Positions 33,629 through 41,472 of a stretch of 64,000 nucleotides of DNA are shown piece by piece; position 1 is the stretch's first letter, and the number at the start of each line of letters is the position of its first letter. Source of the DNA: Streptomyces griseoruber. GTDB taxonomy: Bacteria; Actinomycetota; Actinomycetes; Streptomycetales; Streptomycetaceae. A program made the translations under genes and the position numbers. Under the pieces are notes generated by a model. That model did no database searches. It saw only the letters and a program-made list of their open reading frames with translations, and was not told the origin of the DNA. The stretch is from positions 125,862-189,861 of the forward strand of contig NZ_KQ948765.1 in the NCBI RefSeq assembly GCF_001514205.1, read 5' to 3'.

Positions 33629-35344
33629 TCACACGGCGGGCGCGGGCCGGTGGGCGCGCAGTGCGACGGTCAGTGTGTGCGGGCCCTGTCCACCGAGGTA
33701 GACGCGGTTCCCGGTCGTCGCGTCGGTGCCGCCGACCACGGTGTGGTCCTGACCCGGGTCGTACCGCAGTATGTCGCTCCGGTCCGGCCCGGCGAGCGGT
33801 TCGCCTGCCTCGACGTCGGCCTCGATCCGGATCTCGTCGTCGCCGACCCGGTAGGTCATCGGCCCGGTGGTCAGGCACCAGCGTCCCTCGCCGATCGGTA
33901 CGGCTCCCTCGGGCACGCCACCCGGCCGGAAGGTCAGTTCGAGGGCCCAGGGCACCCGTGGTCCGCTGAGGTCGATCCGCAGGTCGGCACCGTCCTCCCT
34001 CAGGTCCACCTCGACGCGGGTCGTGTGGGAGACCTCGTCCCGGGGCCGGTCCGGGAAGGCCATCGCGGCCGAGAAGCGTCCCTCGTCCGCCATCCGGTAG
34101 GCGCCGTCGTCCCGTCGCCGGTCCGGCGGCAGCGGCTGGTAGTAGGCGGCGGTGAGGGTTTCGGTGAGCCGGTACCGGTGGTCGGCGGGCTGCTGCATGC
34201 CGGCGGCGCGGAACGGGCCCAGGTCGAAGAACCCCCGGGAGAGGCGGACCGCGTCGAGGACGGCGTCACCGGCGAACAGGCGCAGGAAGGTGGGATTGCA
34301 GGCGAGGCCCGAGCGGATGCGCCGGTGCTCGGGCACGTCGGAGCCGCCGTACACCACCGTGTGCGCGGTGGCCGAGGCCCGTGCGGCGAGGCGCGCGGTG
34401 GTGAGGTACCGGTCACGCGGAAGTGTCTCGGCGGCCGGTGCCGGCAGGACGCGGCACAGGTCCGGGGTGAGGAGGGTCTCGGCGAGCAGGTTGGGGTCGT
34501 CGATGCCGTCGGCGGCCGCCAGCCGCGCCGCCCGGCCGAAGTCGCCCCGGCCGGTGCGGACCGCGAGCAGCCGGTAGTGCGGCAGATAGGGCGCCAGCGG
34601 GAACGGGTGGTTCTGGTCCTGCCGTCGCGAGTGGACGGTCTCCACCGTGCCGTCCGGCCTGATGAGGTCCAGGGTCGTGGCGAGGTTGCGTTCCACGGCG
34701 TCCCGCAGGTCGGCGCGGCCGAGCACGTCGGCCAGCAGCAGCAGCGACGGGTTGGACACATGGGCCGCGTAGTTGGCGCTCCGTTCCGAGTACAGGCCCT
34801 CCGCGTCGATGTCGACGCCCTCGGCGAGCCAGTCCTCGACGCGGTCGAGCAGCCGGTCGTCGGGGAACGACCGGTGCAGCCGGGCCAGCGCCGCGCACAG
34901 CTCCCAGCGGTGGTTCGGGGTGTGCACCCCACCGGTCAGGAGACTGCCGGAGGCGGCGCCGGCGATCTCGGCGAGCGCGGCCGTGACCTCGCGCAGTGCG
35001 GGCCCCGCGCCGGCGGCGAGGACGTGCGCGTCGCACACGTCGTTGACGGTGAACGCGGAGTCCGGTGGGGACTGCACGTTGTCGCCGCCGGCGAAGAGCC
35101 CGGTGGTGGTCTGCGCGGCCCGCAGGGCGCGCAGGTGGGTCATCGCGGCGGCGACGGCCCGGCTGCTGCCGTGCAGTGCCGAGTCCGGGGATCGGTATGC
35201 CGCGACCAGAGTCTTCACCCGGCGGGCCAGAGCGCGGTGGGGCACACCGGCGGGTTCCTCGTCGGGGCCGGCCGCCAGCGGGGCGGCCGGCCGGTCGGCG
35301 GCGCGGGCCACCGCGCGGACGAACTCGTGGTCGAGCGGGGGCAA
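33629..35344 (-). CDS. Heparinase II/III-like polysaccharide lyase-type protein, cytoplasmic
   Basis: 571 residues, predicted carbohydrate lyase or hydrolase. The N-terminal half is helical with NHRWELCAALARLH, GLYSERSANYAAHVSNPSLLLLADVLG and HSRRQDQNHPFPLAPYLPHYR, a Tyr/His-rich set like the heparinase toroid; the C-terminal 230 residues are a beta-sandwich. There is no signal peptide. Start is taken as TTG at 35344, two bases after the permease stop; a downstream start cannot be excluded. Position directly behind an ABC importer means it likely processes the imported oligosaccharide. Substrate unknown; a uronic-acid or amino-sugar glycan is possible given the BadF-type kinase across the promoter. 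Confidence 0.7.
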   Translation of the reverse strand: MPPLDHEFVRAVARAADRPAAPLAAGPDEEPAGVPHRALARRVKTLVAAYRSPDSALHGSSRAVAAAMTHLRALRAAQTTTGLFAGGDNVQSPPDSAFTVNDVCDAHVLAAGAGPALREVTAALAEIAGAASGSLLTGGVHTPNHRWELCAALARLHRSFPDDRLLDRVEDWLAEGVDIDAEGLYSERSANYAAHVSNPSLLLLADVLGRADLRDAVERNLATTLDLIRPDGTVETVHSRRQDQNHPFPLAPYLPHYRLLAVRTGRGDFGRAARLAAADGIDDPNLLAETLLTPDLCRVLPAPAAETLPRDRYLTTARLAARASATAHTVVYGGSDVPEHRRIRSGLACNPTFLRLFAGDAVLDAVRLSRGFFDLGPFRAAGMQQPADHRYRLTETLTAAYYQPLPPDRRRDDGAYRMADEGRFSAAMAFPDRPRDEVSHTTRVEVDLREDGADLRIDLSGPRVPWALELTFRPGGVPEGAVPIGEGRWCLTTGPMTYRVGDDEIRIEADVEAGEPLAGPDRSDILRYDPGQDHTVVGGTDATTGNRVYLGGQGPHTLTVALRAHRPAPAV

Positions 35345-35346
35345 GG

Positions 35347-36249
35347 TCAGTCCTTCAGTCCGGCATTGATGTCGGCGCCCATGACGTAGCGCTGGAAGAC
35401 CAGGAAGATCACGATCAGCGGGATCATGGAGATGACCGATGCGCCGAGCAGTACCGACCAGTTGATGTTCTGCGCGCCGACGATGCTCTGGATGCCGATC
35501 TGCACCGTGAACTTGTTGGGGTCGTTGAGCATCAGCAGCGGCCAGATGTAGTCGTTCCACCGCCACTGGAAGGACAGGATGGCGAGGGTCAGCATGATGG
35601 GCCGGGAGAGCGGCACCATGATCCGCAGGAAGATCGACAGTTCGCGGGCGCCGTCGATGCGTGCGGCTTCGACGAGTTCGTCGGGAACCGTCAGGAAGAA
35701 CTGGCGGAACATGAAGCATCCGGTCGCGGTGAGCACGGCCGGGAGGATGATGCCGGCGAACGAGTTGTAGAGGCCGAGGTTGCGGACCACCAGGAACTCC
35801 GGGGCGAGCATGACCTCGGACGGCAGCATCGTGGTGGCCAGGATGCAGATGAAGAAGACCTTGAGCCACTTGTTGTCGTACTTGGCCAGCGCGTACCCGG
35901 TGCAGCAGCTGACTCCCACCGTGAGGATCGTCGTGATCACGCACACGATGGCCGTGTTGACGAAGTACTGGGAGAAGTTGGCACTGCGCCACGCGGTCAG
36001 GTAACCCGACAGGGTGGGGTTGTGCGGAACCAGCGTCAGCGGATAGGAGAACAGGTCGCTGGCCGGCTTGAGGGAGCTGAGGATGAACCACAGCACCGGC
36101 AGCCCGTACAGGCACGCCAGGATCCACAGCAGTGTCGTCGCGGGCACCGCCCGACGGAGCCCGCCGCTGCCCGCGGCGCGGGGCCGCTTCTTGGAGACGC
36201 CCCGTCCGGAACCGGCGTCGACCGGGCGTGGCATGTCTGTGGTTGTCAT
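35347..36249 (-). CDS. Carbohydrate ABC transporter permease, MalG type
   Basis: 300-residue membrane subunit with six helices after a charged 30-residue N-terminus; EAA loop DELVEAARIDGARELSIF. Its ATG overlaps the stop of the preceding permease gene by four bases (ATGA at 36246-36249), and its own stop lies two bases from the TTG of the lyase-like gene, so translation is tightly coupled throughout. No ATPase gene in the operon; the shared MsiK-type ATPase is presumed. Confidence 0.92.
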   Translation of the reverse strand: MTTTDMPRPVDAGSGRGVSKKRPRAAGSGGLRRAVPATTLLWILACLYGLPVLWFILSSLKPASDLFSYPLTLVPHNPTLSGYLTAWRSANFSQYFVNTAIVCVITTILTVGVSCCTGYALAKYDNKWLKVFFICILATTMLPSEVMLAPEFLVVRNLGLYNSFAGIILPAVLTATGCFMFRQFFLTVPDELVEAARIDGARELSIFLRIMVPLSRPIMLTLAILSFQWRWNDYIWPLLMLNDPNKFTVQIGIQSIVGAQNINWSVLLGASVISMIPLIVIFLVFQRYVMGADINAGLKD

Positions 36250-37157
36250 CGGTTCTCCACCCGCCGGTTGACGATCAGCTGGATGATCGCGACGGCCATC
36301 AGGATGAGCATGAGCACGAATGACGCGGCGCTCGCGTAGCCGATCTGGCCCCGTTTGAAGCCGGTCTCGTAGATGTACTGGACAAGCAGGTTGTTCGACG
36401 TGCCGGGTCCGCCGTTGTTGAGGGCGACGAACACCGGGTATTCCTTCATCGCGTTGATCGTGTTGAGCAGGATGACGATGAACGAGGTGGGCGCGATGCT
36501 CGGCAGCGTGATGCTGATGAACTGGCGCCACGGGCCGGCGCCGTCGAGCGAGGCCGCCTCGTAGTACGACACCGGTACGTTCTTGATCGCCGCGATGAAC
36601 AGCAGCATCGAGAAACCCGTCCAGGCCCAGGATGCCGCCATCACCACCACCATCAACGACAGGTCCGCGTTCGACTGCCACGGAACGGCACTTCCGCCGA
36701 GCTTCTCGATGACGTAGTTGACCAGTCCGAAGTTCTCGCCGAACAGCCACCGCCACAGGACACCCACGACGATGGGCGACAGAAGCCATGGGATGAAGAA
36801 GACGACCCGGGCGACCGACGCGCCCTTCGCGTGCTTGCTCACCACCAGGTTGGCGGCGAGCAGCGAGAGCGCGAAGTTCAGCGGCACGAAGAGCACGGCG
36901 TACAGCAGCGTCCGGGTCAGCGCGTCGTAGAACGTGGAGTCCCCGAACAGGTTGTGGTAGTTGTCCAGTCCGATGAACTGGAACGCCCCCACCCCCGTGT
37001 AGTTCGTGAAGGAGTAGACGAGCCCGATCACCGCCGGCCAGACGAAGAACAGCGAGAAGAGCACGACATTGGCCGCGATCAGGACGAGCGGCGCAAGGGT
37101 GTACTTACTGCGTCTCCTGGGCGGGCTCGCGGACACGTCCGAGGCGCGTTTTGTCAT
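36246..37157 (-). CDS. Carbohydrate ABC transporter permease, MalF type
   Basis: 303 residues, six membrane helices (first APLVLIAANVVLFSLFFVWP), EAA loop VSYYEAASLDGAG. Works with the MalG-type partner and the lipoprotein receptor encoded just upstream. ATG at 37157, preceded by a 117-base gap that contains a strong hairpin after the receptor gene, so permeases are probably expressed below the receptor. Confidence 0.92.
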   Translation of the reverse strand: MTKRASDVSASPPRRRSKYTLAPLVLIAANVVLFSLFFVWPAVIGLVYSFTNYTGVGAFQFIGLDNYHNLFGDSTFYDALTRTLLYAVLFVPLNFALSLLAANLVVSKHAKGASVARVVFFIPWLLSPIVVGVLWRWLFGENFGLVNYVIEKLGGSAVPWQSNADLSLMVVVMAASWAWTGFSMLLFIAAIKNVPVSYYEAASLDGAGPWRQFISITLPSIAPTSFIVILLNTINAMKEYPVFVALNNGGPGTSNNLLVQYIYETGFKRGQIGYASAASFVLMLILMAVAIIQLIVNRRVENR

Positions 37158-37229
37158 CTTCCTGACTCCGTGCTGGTGGAATGGATTGCGGTGGGCTCAC
37201 GGCATGAGCCGGGCGTCACGTGGACGACC

Positions 37230-37269
37230 AGGGCCGGGCGGCGGTGTCTCCACCCCGCCGCCCGGCCCT
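37230..37269 (-). terminator. Intra-operon attenuator hairpin after binding-protein gene
   Basis: AGGGCCGGGCGGCGG (37230-37244) pairs perfectly with CCGCCGCCCGGCCCT (37255-37269), loop of 10. It stands five bases after the receptor stop codon and before the permeases, the usual place for a hairpin that stabilises receptor mRNA and lowers read-through. Confidence 0.8.
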
Positions 37270-37274
37270 GTGGC

Positions 37275-38603
37275 CTACGATGCGCCGCCGACCTGCTGGT
37301 TGTAGCCGGCCACGATGTTCTCCAGGGCCTTGTCCGCCGACTGCTGGCCGTTGATCGCCTTGCCGAGCTCCGTCTTGGTCGGGTCCTCGGTGAGGCTCTT
37401 GCCCTTCAGCACCCAGTTCGTCTGCGCGCCGTTGAAGTAACCGGAGATCGGGGCGTAGAGCGGGATCTCCTCGTTGTACAGCTTGAACGCCGCCTGCGCC
37501 GCCTCGGAGGTGAACGGGTACTGCGGGTTCAGACCGCTCTCGACGGGCAGGAAGCCGGACGCCTCACACAGCTCGCGGTAGTGGTCCGGCTCGTAGACCC
37601 AGGACAGGAACTTCTGCGCGGCGGTGGCCGCGGCACCGTTGTTGTTGAAGCCCACCATCATGCCGCCGCTGTTGACGTCGCTGGCCTGCACCGGCTGGGC
37701 CGGGGTCGGGACGCTCGCCCAGTCGAACTTCTTGATGCTGTCCGCGAAGGCGGCGACCTGCCACACGCCGGACCAGTAGGCGACCACGTCACCGCTCTGG
37801 AACATGGCGGACGGGTCGGCGCCGCTGGTCCACACCGACTTCGGCATGGTCTTGTTGTCGTTCAGTCCGACGAAGTAGTTCACGGCCTTCTTGGTCGCCG
37901 CGTCCACCGAGAACTTGCCGGAGGAGTCCGCGTGGACGTACTGCCCGCCCATCTCGTACACCATGGCGCGGAGCCGGGACGGCGACTGGTCGAAGGTCAG
38001 GGAGTACTTGGCGCCGGTCTTCTCCCGGACCTTGTTCGCCGCCGCGATGAAGTCGGTCCAGGTCCAGGTCTTGTCGGGCGAGGTCGGGAAGGAGACGCCG
38101 GCCTTCTCGAAGAGCGACTTGTTGATGAACAGGCCGGACGCGGTGACGTCCGAGGGGATGGCCAGCACCTTGCCGGACGAGTCCTTGGCGAGGAAGTTGG
38201 CGTTGATGTTGTTGCTCTTCTTGTTGGCGATGGACTTGAGGTCGATCAGCTTGCTCGACCAGATCGGGTCCAGCGCCGGCACGGCCGCCACGTCGGGCAG
38301 CGAGTTCGCCTGGGCGGCGTTGTGCAGCTTCGTCGTGTAGCCGTCGTAGGGGATGTTGACGAGCTTGACGGAGACGCCGGCTTCCTTCTTGTACTGCGCC
38401 ACCAGCTTCTTCCAGCCCGCGTCCTGGCCGGGAACCGTGGAGATCCAGAACGTCAGCGACTTGGAGGTACCGCCCGAGTCCGATCCCGACCCGCAGGCGG
38501 AGAGCAGCAGGGCACCCGCCGAGGCAACGGCAGCGAGGGGAACCAGGCGGCGCATACCGCCGCGGCCGAGTCGGCTGGAGCGCCGCACACCCACATTGGT
38601 CAT
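37275..38603 (-). CDS. Extracellular solute-binding lipoprotein of second sugar ABC importer
   Basis: 442 residues. Signal peptide with lipobox LLSAC (Cys37 if the ATG at 38603 is used; an internal ATG at 38555 would give a more usual 20-residue signal). Mature part begins SLTFWISTVPGQDAGWKK, then the family 1 fold with DVAAVPALDP, YWSGVWQVAAF and KFLSWVYEPDHYRELCE. It is the first gene of the operon feeding two permeases and two cytoplasmic carbohydrate-active proteins. Ligand unknown. A LacI/ROK-like palindrome lies about 240 bases upstream. Confidence 0.92.
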   Translation of the reverse strand: MTNVGVRRSSRLGRGGMRRLVPLAAVASAGALLLSACGSGSDSGGTSKSLTFWISTVPGQDAGWKKLVAQYKKEAGVSVKLVNIPYDGYTTKLHNAAQANSLPDVAAVPALDPIWSSKLIDLKSIANKKSNNINANFLAKDSSGKVLAIPSDVTASGLFINKSLFEKAGVSFPTSPDKTWTWTDFIAAANKVREKTGAKYSLTFDQSPSRLRAMVYEMGGQYVHADSSGKFSVDAATKKAVNYFVGLNDNKTMPKSVWTSGADPSAMFQSGDVVAYWSGVWQVAAFADSIKKFDWASVPTPAQPVQASDVNSGGMMVGFNNNGAAATAAQKFLSWVYEPDHYRELCEASGFLPVESGLNPQYPFTSEAAQAAFKLYNEEIPLYAPISGYFNGAQTNWVLKGKSLTEDPTKTELGKAINGQQSADKALENIVAGYNQQVGGAS

Positions 38604-38840
38604 CTTCGATCCCTTGTTTCGTCGTAGGGGACGGAGCACGGCGCCGACCGAAGCGGCACTGGTGCAGTTTGCTGGAGAATGTGCTTTCCGAGGGCGCGGC
38701 CTCGCCCGGCCGCGTCATCCTGACGGGCGAGGGTCCCCGGCCGCTGTGGCCGTCGCCGCACAAGCACGCCCTGGTGCGGTTGCCCTACGTCGAGTACGGG
38801 CGGGACGCTCGCTCCAAGCCGGCGTCCCGGCCGACTTAGA

Positions 38841-38848
38841 AAGCGCTT
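38841..38848. promoter_or_regulatory. Palindromic operator candidate AAGCGCTT upstream of ABC operon
   Basis: The perfect 8-bp palindrome AAGCGCTT lies within GAAAGCGCTTGTC in the 277-base gap between the ROK gene and the binding-protein gene. This core is typical of LacI-type operators. The adjacent regulator is a ROK protein whose own likely site (40181-40204) is different, so another regulator may bind here. Confidence 0.4.
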
Positions 38849-38880
38849 GTCCGGACATTGGCAGACCGAGTCCGAAACCG

Positions 38881-40038
38881 TCAATCCTTCATCCGCGCCG
38901 CCTCGGTCACGGTTTGGACTCCTCTGGCGACCGCGAGCCGTGCCGCGCCCACGACGGTGCCGAGATCACCGATCTGGCTGCTGACCACTTCGGTGGGCCA
39001 GCTCAGCCGCTCCAGCTCGGCCCGCACACCGGGCAGGAGCTGCGGAAACGCGCCGGTGCTGCCGCCCAGGACGAGCAGCCCGGGGTCCAGTACGGCGGTC
39101 ACCGCGGCGGCCAGCCGGCCCACGTCGGCGGCATGGCGGTCGACGACGGCACGGGCCGCGGCCCGGCCCTCCCCGGCGAGGGCGAAGAGCCGGTCCGTGG
39201 TACGCGGGCACGGCCCGTCCCGGTCCGCCCAGGCCTCCTTGGCCCGGCGCAGCAGCGAGCGGGCCCCGATGTACTCCTCCAGGGCCTCCCGGCGCGGCTC
39301 ACGGCCGTCGTCCCAGGGGTAGGGCAGCCGGGCCAGCTCACCGGCCGCGCCGTTCGAGCCGCGCAGCACCTGGCCGCCGACGACGATGCCGAGACCCACA
39401 CCCACGCCGATCCGCAGATAGCCGAAGGTGTGCCGGCCGCGGGCGGCGCCCTCGTGCAGCTCGGCGAGCGCGGCGCAGTTGACGTTGTTCTCGAGGTGGA
39501 CGGGGACGCCCGGGGGCAGGGCCACGGCCATCGCGTCGAAGACCGGGCCCGCCTTGGCGGTGGCCGGACGCATCCCGCTGCCCTGGAGGTCCCGCGCGGT
39601 GACGTCACCGACGGCGACCACGATGGAGCGCAGCGGGGCACCCTCGGGGAGCGCGGCGAGCGCCTCGCGCACGGCGTCGGCCGCGTCCTTGCGGGAGGCG
39701 GTGGCCTCGGCGAGCAGGGTGCCGTCCAGCGCGCAGCCCCTGACCCTGGTGTGCGCGGGGCCGAGGTCGACGGCCAGGACGGCCCCGGCGACGGGGCCGA
39801 GGCGGTATACGGCGGCGGAGCGGCCGGTGCCGCTGGAGGCGGTGCCGGAGTGCGCGGCGAGCCGGGCGCCCTCCAGTTCCGCCACGGCGGAGGAGACCGT
39901 CGGCTTGGAGAGCCCCGCCAGGCTGGCGAGCTGCGGCCGGGTGGCTCTGCTCGCCTGCGCCAGCACGGCGAAGACCGCGCTGGCGCTCTCGGTCAGGCGG
40001 GGGGCTTCCGCCACGTCGTGTTCCACAGTTTCCCCCAC
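38881..40038 (-). CDS. ROK-family transcriptional regulator (NagC/XylR type)
   Basis: 385 residues: N-terminal winged helix (SRATRPQLASLAGLSKPTVSSAVAELEGA, in parts ATRPQLASLAG and KPTVSSAVAELE) and a C-terminal ROK sugar-kinase-like domain (VLAVDLGPAHTRV, VHLENNVNCAALAEL, LRIGVGVGLGIVVGG). As in other regulator members, it probably senses a sugar without phosphorylating it. GTG at 40038. It lies between the BadF-type kinase (divergent) and the ABC/lyase operon (same direction), the natural controller of both. A perfect inverted repeat lies in the divergent promoter region. Confidence 0.92.
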   Translation of the reverse strand: MGETVEHDVAEAPRLTESASAVFAVLAQASRATRPQLASLAGLSKPTVSSAVAELEGARLAAHSGTASSGTGRSAAVYRLGPVAGAVLAVDLGPAHTRVRGCALDGTLLAEATASRKDAADAVREALAALPEGAPLRSIVVAVGDVTARDLQGSGMRPATAKAGPVFDAMAVALPPGVPVHLENNVNCAALAELHEGAARGRHTFGYLRIGVGVGLGIVVGGQVLRGSNGAAGELARLPYPWDDGREPRREALEEYIGARSLLRRAKEAWADRDGPCPRTTDRLFALAGEGRAAARAVVDRHAADVGRLAAAVTAVLDPGLLVLGGSTGAFPQLLPGVRAELERLSWPTEVVSSQIGDLGTVVGAARLAVARGVQTVTEAARMKD

Positions 40039-40166
40039 ACGGGTACCGGGCCGCGCACCCGGCCGATCGGTTCGGCGGACTGCGGCGAAGGGATGCGACG
40101 ACGGCGCGCGTTCCCGCCCCGCGACGGCCCGGGAGGGTGCCGCTGAGGTCGAGTGCGCGACTTCTC

Positions 40167-40204
40167 TTGACGCACTGTACTTCGTTAGTTAACTTCCTAA
40201 CGAA
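40167..40204 (+). promoter_or_regulatory. Kinase promoter with -10 inside an 8-bp-arm palindrome (likely ROK operator)
   Basis: TTGACG (40167-40172), 17 bases, TAACTT (40190-40195). The inverted repeat TTCGTTAG (40181-40188) / CTAACGAA (40197-40204), arms perfect, loop 8, encloses the -10. It is AT-rich amid GC-rich sequence and lies between the ROK gene and the kinase gene, so the regulator can block both directions. Confidence 0.6.
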
Positions 40205-40335
40205 CTTCACGGTACTCGCCTGCCGTGCTCGTCAGAAGCCCGTCCCGGGGCTTCCCTAGTTCACCAGAAAAACGCAATTCCGCAGGTCACGGTTCGCCCA
40301 CCGTCGCAGCTCGATGCAACGACGAAAGAGGATCC

Positions 40336-41244
40336 GTGCAGGACTCTCCCCCTTCGCGCCCCCTCGTGGTCGGCGTCGACGTGGGCGGCACCAAGACGCA
40401 TCTCCGCGCGATGGCGGGTGACGGCGTCGTGGCCGACCAGGTCAGGCCCAGCAGCGGCTGGCGGCCGCACGACACCGCGGCCGCCGCCCGCTGGCTGGCC
40501 GCCCTCGTCCACGAGTCGCTGCCTTCGGGCGTGCGCCCCGCCGCGCTCGCCGTGGGGGCGCACGCCTGCGAGACCCCCCGGCAGTGCGCGCGGATCCGCG
40601 CCGCCGTTCAGGAACTTCTCGGCGTTCCCGCGCACATCGTGGGCGACGCCGAGCTTCTCGTTCCCGCCGCGGGACTGGACAAGGGCGCCGGCCTGGTGGC
40701 CGGCACCGGTTCGGTCGCGGTGGGTCTGCTGCCCGACGGCACCCCCGTACAGGTCGGCGGCTGGGGCGCGGTCCTCGGCGACGAGGGCGGCGCCGCCGGA
40801 CTCGTCCGCGAGGCGGCCCGGGCCGTATGGGCCGCACACGACCGCGGCGAGGAACCTGACCTCCTCGCCCGCGGCCTGGTCGCCGCGTTCGAGGTGCCGG
40901 AGGTTCCGGCCCTCGGCGCGGCGCTGGAGCGCGCCACGGACGTCTCGGCCGAGTGGGGCCGGCACTCCCCCGTGGTCTTCGCGGCCGCCGACGGCGGCTC
41001 CGCGCTCGCCCGTGCCGTGATCGCCGAGGCGGGCGGGGCGCTCGCCGCGCTCGTCGCCCGGCTCGCCGCCCGCGGGGTGGCGGTCGACGACGTGGTGGTG
41101 GCGGGCGGCACGATCCTGCACCAGCCCGCGCTCTACGAGGCGTTCACCACCGCGCTCCGGGCCGCCGCACCGGGAGCGCGCCCACGGCCGCTGACCGGGC
41201 CGCCGGTCCTGGGTGCGGTGGCGCTCGCGCGGGCGCTCCTGTGA
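40336..41244 (+). CDS. BadF/BadG/BcrA-type sugar kinase (N-acetylglucosamine kinase-like)
   Basis: 302-residue actin-fold kinase that would phosphorylate a (amino) sugar in the cytoplasm. VVGVDVGGTKTHLRA is the phosphate-1 loop, GDAELLVPAAG the conserved acid, VAGTGSVAVGLLPDG the phosphate-2 loop and VVVAGGTILHQPALYEAF the adenosine motif; GWGAVLGDEGGAAGLVREA is typical of GlcNAc kinases in the family. GTG at 40336 after AAAGAGG. Divergent from the ROK regulator, and presumably acts on the sugar released by the intracellular enzymes of the ABC operon. Confidence 0.88.
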   Translation: MQDSPPSRPLVVGVDVGGTKTHLRAMAGDGVVADQVRPSSGWRPHDTAAAARWLAALVHESLPSGVRPAALAVGAHACETPRQCARIRAAVQELLGVPAHIVGDAELLVPAAGLDKGAGLVAGTGSVAVGLLPDGTPVQVGGWGAVLGDEGGAAGLVREAARAVWAAHDRGEEPDLLARGLVAAFEVPEVPALGAALERATDVSAEWGRHSPVVFAAADGGSALARAVIAEAGGALAALVARLAARGVAVDDVVVAGGTILHQPALYEAFTTALRAAAPGARPRPLTGPPVLGAVALARALL

Positions 41245-41288
41245 GCAACCGAGCTCCTGTAGGCAACCGCGCTCCTGTGAGAAACCGC
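41235..41288 (+). repeat. Three tandem 18-bp repeats across the kinase stop codon
   Basis: Three head-to-tail units of GCTCCTGTRRGMAACCGM: 41235-41252, 41253-41270, 41271-41288. The first contains the end of the kinase gene (..CTC CTG TGA). Likely arose by slippage duplication; spacing and copy number do not suit CRISPR. Confidence 0.8.
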
Positions 41289-41472
41289 TCTCACGTTCAC
41301 CCACAGGACATGCGGCGGTCGCCGGGCCCTCGCGGAAGCGACACGGCCCCGCCGTAGATCTTCGCTCGTACGCGTCATCCGGCTCAGGAGTCGTCACCAG
41401 GCCCACGAGCCGTACGTGATCACATCTCTTCCCTCTGGCCCCACGGCCGAAGAACTCAAGAGAGGCACACCC

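Noticed and set aside
31481..35389. 1302-codon open frame on the plus strand
   Set aside because: Antisense shadow of the 619-aa and heparinase-like genes; repetitive Gly/Val/Arg composition and no motif.
41235..41288. CRISPR-like array
   Set aside because: Units are directly adjacent without spacers and only 18 bases long; simple tandem duplication.
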